In this document: positions 20,616-30,680 of the stretch, in pieces
Layout: each line of letters opens with the position of its first letter
Position numbering within the stretch: position 1 is the stretch's first letter
Source: Krasilnikovozyma curviuscula
Lineage: Eukaryota; Basidiomycota; Tremellomycetes; Cystofilobasidiales; Mrakiaceae
Direction of reading: 5' to 3'
Assembly (NCBI GenBank): GCA_014825775.1
Contig: MVAQ01000205.1
Span: 1 to 39,783 of the forward strand
DNA: 39,783 nt
Position numbers and translations under genes: made by a program
The notes under the pieces: model-generated
What the model was told of the DNA's origin: nothing
Databases searched by the model: none
The model's input: only the letters and a program-made list of their open reading frames with translations

Positions 20616-22734
20616 ATGGCTCCCAAACACGTTTCCTATGTGGTGATAGGAGCTGGCAACAGAGGAAGGGTCAGTAAATCTTGTCACGTTGGGGAGCTGG
20701 CAGCTGCACTATCTATTTCCAGAGAGACGACGATAAGGAGGAAGGACCCTTCTTCCCTCTCTGAAATCTGGAAGTTGAAAGGCAGCTTAATGTCTCTCTT
20801 TTAAGTTCCCAAATCTAACTATTCAGCTTTTGTCTCCGCCCGTTTCCAGGTCTACGCTTCGTAAGAGCTCGTTTCAGCGATTCGTTAGTTCGTTAGCTCT
20901 CTGAAGGCTGTGTACTGACTTTCTCCTTCTGCTCCTTTTTATTTCAGTTATGCACTCTCCAACCCAGACTTGTGCACTGTCGTCGGTGTCGCTGAACCCC
21001 AGAACTTCCGTCGAGAGAGGATGGCTAAGGAACACAAGTGAGTTCTCACCCCGTTTTTCTTCCATGACACCATATCCTCTAACCGATTTGACCTGTACTT
21101 ACTTAATAAACAGGATTTCTCAAGAGCGTGTCTTCAAAGATTGGAAAGATCTTGCCAGCGCTGGAAAGATCGCCGACGCCGTCGTTATTTGTGTTCTTGA
21201 TGACTTGCACGCTGCAGTTGTCCATGCTCTCGCTCCGTTGGGTTATCAAATTCTCTGTGAAAAGCCCATTGCGACGAGTATTCATGATGTCATCAACCTG
21301 ATTGACGATGTCAAGCGCGCCGGCTGCATCTTTGGGGTTGGACACGGTACATACGCATCTTTTGGTCTCTTGAAATTAGAAAGACTTGGTCACTGACAAT
21401 TCAAACTTCTTTTAAGTGCTTCGATACTCTCCTTATAATGTAGCCGTCCGGGAAGTCATCGATTCAGGCGCTCTTGGAGACATCGTCAACATCCAGGTGT
21501 GTTTCAATTTCCTGCTGGCTATCTGTTTCCTGGAGAGCTCATCTGGGGTGTTGAATTTCTGGTTGACGTAATAGCATCTGGAGCCTGTCGGGCATGAACA
21601 TTTCGCTCAGTAATTTTGTCCCCTATTTTGTTGTGCGAATCAAATCAGACTGTCGATTTTGACAACTTACGTCTTTGTACCCCATCTACAGCTCGTACGT
21701 CCGAGGAAACTGGAACTCAGAAAAAGACACCACCTTCTCGTTGATGGCCAAATCATGCCAGTGGGTCTTCCCCCGCTCTCGTCTCAACACTATCTTCCCC
21801 CTCCTTATGTGAATTTCATTTTATCCCAGTGACCTTGATATCCTCTCCTTCTACTTCGGCTCTGACAACCCACCGGTAAAAGTCTCCTCCTTCGGCTCGT
21901 TGCAGCACTTCAAGCCGTCCAACAAGCCACGAGGGGCACCCCAAGGAGACCAGGCGAGGTGCATGGACTGCAGTGTCGAAGCGAGCTGCCCGTACAGCGC
22001 AAAGAAGATCTACTTGGAGCCTGTCGAGGTGGATAGTCCTCAGAAAGAGCGCGTGCGTCGTTTTATCTTCTCTCGCTTTCACGGCGAAACTGTAAGCATT
22101 GCTGAATGACGGCGCACTTGTGCGGTGTAGTGGGCTAAACATATCTGTGACATCGTCGATATCGAGAGCGTCACCGATGCGCTCAAGAAAGGACCCTACG
22201 GTCTCTGTGTTTACAACGGACAGAACGATGTCTGTGACCAACAGGTTGTCAACGTGCAGTACCAGAACGGACAGACTGCGTCGTTCACCATGGTTGCCTG
22301 TATGTTCTCCCCCATCTCGCATGTTGCACTCTTCAAATTATTAAACTGATTATTTTCCTAAATTGTTAGTCACTGAAGCAGAGTGTTCTAGACAGACTAG
22401 AATACACGGTACTCGTGGGGAGCTCGTCGGCGACATGGAAACATTCACCGTCTTCGACTTCGTCACCAAGAAGACAACCCACCATATCCCGAATGCAGAC
22501 ACCATCTCGGGACACGGCGGTGGTGATTCTGGGCTTGCCAAAGCGTTCATCAAGGCGGTTGCCAACAACGACCAGGCTGAGCTCCGTGTCACGCCGGACG
22601 AGATTTTAAGATCGCACTTGCTCGTATTCGCCGCCCAGCAGTCTAAGAACGAGGAGACGATGGTCAATTTCAATAAGTTTGAGGAGAAGGTGTTGAATGA
22701 GAATGCAGTAGCCGAGAGATGGATGCTTGCTTAG
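20616..22734 (+). CDS. Gfo/Idh/MocA-family oxidoreductase, copy B
   Basis: Paralog of copy A, same family and likely related substrate. Ten exons (20616-20669, 20850-20860, 20948-21037, 21114-21346, 21417-21496, 21575-21609, 21692-21760, 21830-22052, 22131-22299, 22370-22734) give 442 residues; exon 2 has just 11 bases. The Rossmann loop is [46 protein letters not shown], the Cys insert [19 protein letters not shown] and GHGGGDSGLAKAF match copy A. Several introns sit at the same codons as in copy A, but copy A lacks those within the GVGHVLRYS and HFAHS segments, and copy B lacks the one after AVVI-VL. The ATG at 20616 was chosen because it aligns with that of copy A; an in-frame ATG at 20559 also exists. 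Confidence 0.92.
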
Positions 22735-23501
22735 CGTGACAAGTACAAGTTGTAGAGAATTTAGACAAAGATTTCGTACCCTTTTAGAAAAATTACAAGC
22801 CACAGCACTTAAGAATCTGAAAGGGGGCTGTCGAGGTAGTATGCAGCTAATGACATGAATCCGACCGCCTTTACAGTCTTGTCGTCTGATGTCCATCTTT
22901 TGCCCAGATGAATCATTTGTGAACAGCAGATCTATCTTGGGATTAAGAGCAGTGAGAGCTCTTTTAGATTTAAGCTCACATTTGAATCCAATGGAGGATA
23001 GAGTTCAGGCTATTCGATCGACCACTTCAGCCGAAAAGCAGCTCGACTCGTAGGTGTTGGAGGGGAGGAAATTCCAGACTTGCCCCTTAATGAGCATCCG
23101 GAATTTATCCTCGCCTGGACCCATGTGATCTAATTGTAATAAAGAAATGAGGCCTTGATGGTTGGGAAGATCACTTGGTAAGGAGGCACAAACGCCACCG
23201 TTTCACAAGCAATCAAACACAAAAGATCGGCAGTTATTCCTTCCAGCGAGGCTACCTTTGACCACCTCACCCATTGGGACGTATCTCAGTTGAACAGAGA
23301 AAGTTCAGTTCTGCTTCGTTGGTCATACAGCGCTTTCCCACTTCAAAAACATTAGTCTTGCGTCTATCCGGTCGCTAGTCTCAGTTTCACCTAGTTGGCT
23401 CGAATATCCCTTGACATATGATTGAACAACAGGTGAGTGTCATATTGAACATCGTGATGTCCCAATGGCACAAGCTGAAACGCTCGTAGTCTCTGCAGAG
23501 G
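22735..23501. other. Intergenic: upstream of the F-box-like gene
   Basis: About 770 bases between two plus-strand genes. A possible coding 5' exon at 23418-23432 (five codons, MIEQQ) followed by a GTGAGT donor could be spliced in frame to the next gene, with an acceptor at 23489 or 23498. Apart from this I see nothing in it. Confidence 0.45.
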
Positions 23502-24638
23502 ATGCCAAAACCTCTGTCTCCTCGTCTGCCACTTGAAATTCTCCTCCAGGTTATCCCTCACGCCATCATCCCATCATCCCATGCATCCATCAACATCCTC
23601 CTCATCTCCAAGCTCTTCTATGAAATTGGGCTTCCAGTCTTTGTCTCAAAGCTGGTCCTGTCAACGCCCCTGAAACAAAAACATTTCTATGCTGCCCATC
23701 TTTCTGGCCTCATTCCCGAATATCCAACCTGGTTCGAGCTCGTAAATTCTCTCGAGATCTTCTTCACTCCGGCCAACATACCTTGGTCCAATCGCTTCAG
23801 CATCGTCCTGTTCCCCAACCTCCGGGAGTTGGTTTACTCTGAAGCACCAATGTTTGGTAGAATGGGCGTATCTTGGACAGAGAATGGGTTTGAGACACTC
23901 TTTTGCTTGGATAACCGTGCTTGGACGAGTGGGTCTGGCATGTTCAAGTTGCATCTTCAGCGAGGGCATGCCTCCAAGCTATTCAACCGTTTCTCCCACA
24001 ACTTCGAGTCATTCGCCAAGTTCGTCGACATTCTCCAGTTCAGTATACAGTTGCACCCTGTAGAGTCAATTGACCGCAAAGAATTTTCCGTTGATCCAGA
24101 GGTTATTACGAAGCGGTTTGCATCTCTCAAAAAGGTCATTATCAGTGGTTCTTTCGACGAGTCCTCACTGCTCATCTTCGAACCACATAGCCTTCCATAT
24201 TGGAAATTCCTATCTGGTCTACCTGAATCTGTCGTATTTCAATTTGACATCTCCCTCACCGTCATATCATCACAATCATCATCATCATCACCCGACACAA
24301 CCCCTTTCGACCTTGTTCGTTTTCAACGACAGATCTTCAAATTTGTCGAAGCACAAGGACAGAACATCACAAGGCGTGTTATTTGGACCGTGAATGCTGT
24401 ACAAGTAGATCCGGCGGTGGATCAGGAATCGATGGAGATGGTGGCGAGGGAAGTCCAGGTCATTTCAGTTGCGGAGAACCATTTGGAGAATAGCAGCGAC
24501 GATGATGACTTCATGTTTGAGGGCTTGGAAGATTATGATGATGAGGAAGATGAGGAAAATGTAGAGGATGGGAGTGATGAGGAAGGCGAAGAAAGTATCG
24601 ACGAATACCAGCAGCATGATGGGAGCAAGGGACAATAA
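23502..24638 (+). CDS. F-box-like hypothetical protein with acidic tail
   Basis: A single open frame of 378 residues, unusual here because almost every other gene has introns. The N-terminus SPRLPLEILLQVIPHAI followed by INILLISKLFYEIGLPVFVSKLVL resembles the F-box of fungal proteins that link substrates to SCF ubiquitin ligases, but the match is by pattern only. Hydrophobic strands follow at intervals, as in leucine-rich-repeat-like F-box proteins (FPNLRELVY). The last 60 residues are strongly acidic (DDDDFMFEGLEDYDDEEDEE) and probably disordered. A short exon at 23418-23432 may provide an earlier start. Substrate unknown. Confidence 0.72.
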   Translation: MPKPLSPRLPLEILLQVIPHAIIPSSHASINILLISKLFYEIGLPVFVSKLVLSTPLKQKHFYAAHLSGLIPEYPTWFELVNSLEIFFTPANIPWSNRFSIVLFPNLRELVYSEAPMFGRMGVSWTENGFETLFCLDNRAWTSGSGMFKLHLQRGHASKLFNRFSHNFESFAKFVDILQFSIQLHPVESIDRKEFSVDPEVITKRFASLKKVIISGSFDESSLLIFEPHSLPYWKFLSGLPESVVFQFDISLTVISSQSSSSSPDTTPFDLVRFQRQIFKFVEAQGQNITRRVIWTVNAVQVDPAVDQESMEMVAREVQVISVAENHLENSSDDDDFMFEGLEDYDDEEDEENVEDGSDEEGEESIDEYQQHDGSKGQ

Positions 24639-24942
24639 AGTGTCTGAAGATCCTGGCTTGCTCATGGTGTGCGATAATCATTAGAATATTGGTATTTGAT
24701 CCTAATTATTATCGGAGTCTCCAATGAGAAGCTTGGGGTAGGGTTGAATACAGTTGTAAAAGGCAGTGTCAAAGTTCGAACCCAACTGGATCGTCGATCA
24801 AGGTAAGACACTTGCGAGAAGAAAAGGCTTGTCAAGTCCTAGAAATTACAGAGTTTCAAATAATATAAGAAACGGAGATATCAATGGCGAAGGTCATGAT
24901 GCAAGGAGTGAAATGGTCGTGAACGAAGAGAAAGGTAATGCG
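24639..24942. other. Convergent 3' flanks of the F-box-like and RBR genes
   Basis: Roughly 300 bases between the end of the F-box-like frame and the likely stop of the ubiquitin ligase. No features recognised. If the RBR gene uses another final frame its stop would be at 24965 instead. Confidence 0.45.
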
Positions 24943-27420
24943 TCACTGACACCTCATCGCCGCCCTATGCAGATTGACCGAGTTCAAATGAGGGAATAAC
25001 CTTCCACAGCAGAAGAAGACGGGATGGAGTTCGCTGTCCAAATGGGCGAAAAGAGCTTGATCGGTGTCGAACTGCAAGTGACAGTAGCCGCAGGTTCGGT
25101 TGCAGATAGTGTTTCCGGTGAAGCCATGAGCAGTGTCTTTGAATGTGATATATCACAGGTCAGATTGTGCGAAAAGATCATGATAACAAGATAATGGTCG
25201 ACTACTCACTCCATCTCCCGCTGTTCCTGATGAAAGCTTGGACTGGCCCAATATGAGCGTCTGGTGCGACAAGGATAAGCTGTGACCTCCAGCACATTGA
25301 CTCAGGAACAGTAACAAGAGAGTTCTTTAGACTCACCTTGCTGTCGCTGACGATGCGGAGAATGCCGCAGACAACGTGGTGCTGGTTGATGACCTTCCTG
25401 ATGCTGTCCAGGTGGTTCGGGTCGTCGTTGAGGATGAGGAGGAAGATAAGCTCCAGCAGGCGCTTGAAGGGGAAGATCATCAGGAAGTTCATCGCTAGAT
25501 TAAAAGTGAAAGTAAACAGACTGATTTGAGGTGAAAATTCGGTAGAAAAGACTCACAACAAAGCACAGTTGCGTGGGCAAGTCTTCTTGGTCCTGTTCCA
25601 TTCTGCCCCACATGTATAGCACCACTGAGCAGAGCAAAGACACGTCATATGGGTGCAACCTAGAAATATTTGGCGTAAGACTAGAACAGAACTTTGACAA
25701 GAGAATGAAAACAGACCTTCACTTTTCTCAACGGTTGCTCCGCATTGACGACATGTTTTCCAATTCTGACTTGTTGCCATTTCCAAAAATAGCCTGTCTT
25801 CGGGAGATCGCTGATAAGGTGGAAGAGCCTGATCAGTCATATCGCAAACAGTGGGCAAAGAATGTCAGACGCTATCTTATACAAGAATTTTAAAGAAGCC
25901 AGCCGAGTCACCTGATACTGAGCACACGTCAAATCCTCGTGCCAAACTGAATCACATTTCATACAAACAGACCTCTTGCAGTGAGGACACTCAGCCAGAG
26001 TGTCATTAAGGTTGTCGGTTTTGATGAACATCATCGAGCACGCTCGATGAGGGCAGTAGTGTTTGGGAAGGGAGTCGAGAAGACGAGCTCGATTCTGTTA
26101 CAAATCTCGTGGTCAGCAACAGAAGTGCGTCAAGATCAACGAAATGCTCACCCAGCGCTCTATGTTTTCTTGGCCTAAGACCCGCGTCGCGATCGAATCA
26201 TCAAACTCATCCGTACATTCAGGACAACGAATCGGAAAGACGACCTTATTCTCTAACGGACCTTCTAACTTCGTATTGATGTAGCTCTTCAAGCAATCGA
26301 TGCAGTATCCGTGGGAGCACTTCAATTGGATTCCGAACGACAGCATCGATGAAGAGGACGACGCTTGAGAGGATGAATGAGGGTTGGAGCTAGATCTGAA
26401 GGGTTCCAGGCAGATCCCACATTTTTGGTACGGTGATGAGTGGGAAATGTTGAACGTGTCGCTATTGGCGGTAATGAACGAGTTGATGGACTGCATTGAG
26501 CTCATTTCTTTGGCTTTGGCTTTGCCCTTCAGCTTGGTACTTGGAGTTGGCGGAGATTTGGAGAGAGTAGAGGCAGAAGATGATAATGGCGTAATATAAG
26601 GAAAGCGGGTCGAATGGGACCTATCGGATATTCGTTCATCAGGTTTGTTGAGATCTCGAGCCTGACGTCGTTGCAACGAGAAAGCAATTAGCTCTGTCGG
26701 GCACAAAGGACTAGGTTGTAGACTCACATAGATTGAATCAATCACTGCTTTCCCCAACACCTGATCGACGTCTCCCACATCATCGATATCAACTGCTCTG
26801 TCGTCATAGTCCTTCAAACGCAAAGCATACACCCGGTCTACCTCTAATTTTCTCTCTCTGTCCAAGTCAGAAAAGATTGAGCCAATCAGGTAAACTTGTT
26901 TTACGTTGGAAAGTCAAGAAGAAACCACCTACGATGCAGCCAGTTGGGTAGCTAACATCGAGTCTGCCATGTAAGTGGCATCCCAATCCTTCTTTACTGC
27001 TTCAGCAATGACAATGACACCTGTCAGTGAAAAAGAGGTTCCGTTCGGCTTCTAATTCAGTAGTCGACTGAAGAAGAGGTACTTACTATCTGTTGGTTTG
27101 GTCGCCTGTTCAATCCTCGAGGCCAAACCGGCCAATAAACCCTTTTGATACGCCTCTTCCTCCGCCAAATCCTCTTGTAGCTGGCCACTTACGAAACGAA
27201 AATGCTTTCTTGATACCCTCACAGAATCAGCAAGGCTGGCAGCCATCTGAATGGCCTCTGCTCGTTGAGTTGCTTCGTCCTTCGTCAGATCCCCCTGGAG
27301 GAGTTCAGAAATGAGGAGAGCATTCTCATCGTCGATGGCACTGTCTCCTCCTAATAGACTTGGTGGGATGTACAGTGGGTAAGCTGACGAGTTCTTGGAT
27401 AGCAGAGAGGACGAAGGCAT
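24943..27420 (-). CDS. RBR (RING-IBR-RING) E3 ubiquitin ligase
   Basis: RBR ligases take ubiquitin from an E2 onto a Cys in RING2 and then onto substrate. Exon 1 (from MPSSSLLSKNSS, 27420) encodes a charged helical segment; later exons carry RING1 (CGICLEPF ... CSHGYCIDCLKSYI ... CPEC), IBR (YCPHRACSMMF ... CPHCKRSVCMKCDSVWH) and RING2 (CRQCGATVEKSEGCTHMTC ... WCYTCGAEW). The Cys in HMTCLC is at the place of the catalytic Cys. The final exon encodes a Cys/His finger (CNRTCGYCHLQFDTDQALF, then CCGRLFP), a frequent tail of fungal RBRs. The ATG is preferred to a non-ATG codon 18 bases upstream. The frame between RING2 and this tail (about 25,180-25,560) is unresolved: simple splicing of two exons there does not reach the finger frame. 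Confidence 0.85.
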
Positions 27421-27749
27421 CGCTAGACCCTGTCTCAAGAGAAATCAACAGGGATGTTTCAGGTTCAGAATGTCAAAAGAAATTAGACGAGTTGACTAGC
27501 AGAAACGGAAATCGACCTGACTTACCAATGACTGCCCCAATCAGGTCGTAGCTTAGTTTAATAGGTGAAGTCAAAACATGGGGAAGAGGGAGACGTCTCG
27601 TGCACAGTTTTTGTTATTATTGCCGTCTGATCAGAGTTTACTTTTTTTTTCCTCCACCACCCACAAATGTAAAACCAGGTCATGATCATGACGAAGAAAA
27701 TGTAGTTGGGTACCTGCCAAAGATATTAATGAATTGATAGAATATCATA
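27421..27749. other. Intergenic: promoter side of the RBR gene
   Basis: About 330 bases between two minus-strand genes, with a T-rich run (TTTTTTTTT) near 27642-27650. It should hold the RBR promoter and the 3' UTR of the Zn2Cys6 gene. No repeats or RNA genes seen. Confidence 0.5.
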
Positions 27750-30405
27750 TTAAAAGAGTGAATCAAATGAGCCCCAGTTTGAGAGCTCAGGAATAGAGTC
27801 CGAAATCACAGGAAGTGGATATATCAACACTGGATCGCCTTTCCTGTCTTCCGGGCACCAGCTCTTCTTCAGATCCAACAGAAGTTTGACGTATCCGCGC
27901 GCGTCTTCCCAAGTTCTGTCCATCGCATTAAGTTGCTCAACCGCAACACCGAAATCCTTCAAGTGAGAGCTATCAGAAACGTTTGTTTCAGCAGCCAGCA
28001 GTAGGTAGACGGTCGCAGATGTATACACTGCCAGCGCCAGAGGTGGGACCGCGAACTCCAATCCGTACGATTCGTCATACAGGGCGGTCAAAGTAGAGAT
28101 TCTCTCAGCAGCAGTCACACACTTGTTTTTGGAAGAGTTTAATCCATTGGACTCTTTGTGAAAGGCTGGTCGATGCAGGGCAATGGTTGCTAAGCAGCGG
28201 AGAAACGCAAAGACGCCGCGTAACTGTCGTCAGACTTAGAGTACAGAGGCTAAAAACAGGGGTTACTCTCACCGAGATGATAGCCAGCGTGCAGGAAAAA
28301 AGCTTGAGGAAGGTTGTTGCCATCTTTTTTGTTCTGAATCCGGAAATGCGAAGGCAGGTCTTTCAGCCTGAAAGGGAAGATTGAGGGTATTAGCTAGGCG
28401 CTTTCAGTTTTGAGCAAGGCTTTCAGGGATAGAGTAACAAACCACGAGAGGAGAGCCACATCTAAACTACTCCGGCTATCTGAACTCTTTATCGAAGGTA
28501 GATTGTGGGAGTATCTGAGGCACAGACAAGCAGCGACTGTCAGGATGACTGATCCCAGGAGTTAAATCTGAAGAGAAGGATACTGACATTCGCAGCATTA
28601 TTTTCTCCACAATCAAAGCCAGACTAGACATCTCTCGAAGATACGAGCACTGATACATAGGAAGTGCGGTCCTCAAAGGACCCATATCTCCGACTGGGAA
28701 CTCATCCTGGGGAACAATCTGGCATGGGATAAGAGCCAGAAGATTTACTCAGTATCATTGGCTAACAGAACAAGCTGAATAAAAGACGAACCTCTGGAAG
28801 AGGAGCGGTCCCACGGTAGACACCAGCAGGTCTCCCAAGCAGGATCGACCAGAGCTGTTCAGAGATCTGAGTGTATAAAGAATCTTATTGTTAGTGGTGG
28901 TATCCTCAACCGTAGTACTCGTAGTACTCGGTGCCATCGTACGCACAAACCATGTCCAGTATGTCCTGTTACGCAACGTAGCATCTACCTGCTTCATCTG
29001 TCCGGAAGCCACCAGGTGGGAACATTCCAGGTTCTGAGACATAACAAGTATTGATTGTTAGCTGCGATTAAAATCACAAATTAAGGATGAAGGGAATTTA
29101 CAACGCCGGCTGTGAATCAAAAAGAGCAAAATTAGCCAATGCCAAGCGAATTCTTCGATAAATGTATAACTCTCACTGTCCTGCACTATCCTCGTTGCCA
29201 TCCCTGTAGTAAGACGGCGGGTTTAATGCGTTATTGATCTTAGTCACTCTACTCCAATTTGACAGGCGATGCGATGCCTACCTAGAAAGATACAGCCCTG
29301 GATATTTTCGCCCTGCGCGTTCACTAAAGATAGAGAGTAGAGTTGTAAGATCTTACTCTAAAATCATGGGATGTTACTCACGTAGAGGAGAGAGCAACAC
29401 GATTGCTCGTATCAGCGCTAATCCTGGGCGTGACACCTCCGACTGAACGACCCAAGATTTGCAAGCCTCTACTAGCTGAGAGGCTCCCAACTGAGCATCA
29501 AGACTACTGAACTCATCAGTTTTGTAGAGATACTGATATCAAGAACACGTCAGTTGTCAGCCACCTTATTAAATAGAAAAGCCTGGCAGGTTACTTACCT
29601 TGCAGCCCACAGCCAAGACGGCGAGGTGCAGTGCGGGAGACCAATTTGAGTTGGCTGAATCAGACTGGATGAACATATCCTTCAAGAAAGGCTCGATGTC
29701 GACACACCAGAAGAACTGGGCGCACCAATCCATCCCTTGTTGCAACAAGAACAAGTGCAAAGAGGGGCTGATAGACCAGGGAATGAAGAATGTGGGAGCC
29801 AAGAGGATTGAGATCTCATCTAAAATGATATTGTTTGATTCGAAATTGTCCACACTCGACTGTTGCTTGGGTGTTTCCATGAGGAATGGTGAGGTGGGAC
29901 CGAAAGCTCTTGTCTGCCCGGTTTCGCTGACAAATAGCTGAGAACCGAGAGACATTGACAGCTCATTGATATCCTCATCCTCTTCGTCTTTGCTTCTGGT
30001 ACGTTGCTGAGGGAATGAGTCTCCAACGTCGTTGGACGGCGAGTTAGCTGGTGAAATGTTCAACTGCTGCTCTAAATCCGTTATCCGGGCTCTCAGAGCT
30101 TGGACGAGAGCTCTAGTAGGAGGTCTTAATGAATTGTATCAGTAAACATGCGTCCCACGTAGTACTGTTACTGTAGACCCTAATCAGCTTACTTCCGACC
30201 ATTCTCCAATGCATAAATACAGTGAGCTTGTTTCGAGACCGACACGCATTTGGAGCAGTAAGGACGGCCACCATCGCACTTGGAGACAGAATGTTCAGTG
30301 TTAAGCTTCCACAAATAGAAGCAGATACGACGGTCTTACCTTGATCCTAGCCGTCCGACACGGCCCGCAGGCGATCTTGGTGACCTGCTTCTTGGGCACT
30401 ATCAT
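27750..30405 (-). CDS. Zn2Cys6 fungal-specific transcription factor
   Basis: Binuclear zinc cluster regulator. Exon 1 (30405-30340) and exon 2 (30278-30193) together encode C-x2-C-x6-C-x6-C-x2-C-x8-C, starting ACGPCRTARIKCDGG, at about residues 13-42. Exon 3 (30124-29599) has a short coiled coil (LVQALRARITDLEQQL) and a linker. The fungal-specific regulatory domain follows across many small exons: LHLAVLAVGCK, GCIFLGMATRIVQDS, TYWTWF joined to ISEQLWSILLGRPAGVYRG, PLRTALPMYQCSYL, LHAGYHLATIALHRPAF and a last exon ending SNWGSFDSLF. One exon, 29109-29102, has just 8 bases. Exons in the middle were joined by frame and motif, so individual borders there are less sure. The gene lies next to the amidase and permease, which it might control (inference). 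Confidence 0.87.
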
Positions 30406-30680
30406 GAGCGACAGGTGGAGATATCAGTATTGACTTGAAATTTTGAACTTGATAGAATTGGCATGGTTTTACAGGTACTGCCTGATGCTACTGCGTTTGG
30501 CATGGTTTCTCTCAGACGTGGGTGAGCGACAATCGACAACAAGTGGGCGCGAGATGCATTGCCACTGCCTCTTAAGCTGAATTCGGTCTTATAATACTTC
30601 ATGTCATCATGTCATGAGAACGACCACAATCCCAACCCCAATGCAATGCAGAAACTCTCGAAAAAAACATAATCTAGCTA
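30406..30680. other. Intergenic: Zn2Cys6 promoter and amidase 3' flank
   Basis: About 275 bases between two minus-strand genes. No features recognised beyond expected promoter and 3' UTR. Confidence 0.45.

Noticed and set aside
24700..24790. GGGTTCGAAC on the minus strand as a tRNA T-loop
   Set aside because: The flanking bases do not pair as a T-stem and no anticodon or acceptor arms could be drawn.
25338..25529. Acidic-looking open frame on the plus strand opposite the RBR tail
   Set aside because: It is opposite RBR exons and has no start or splice context of its own.
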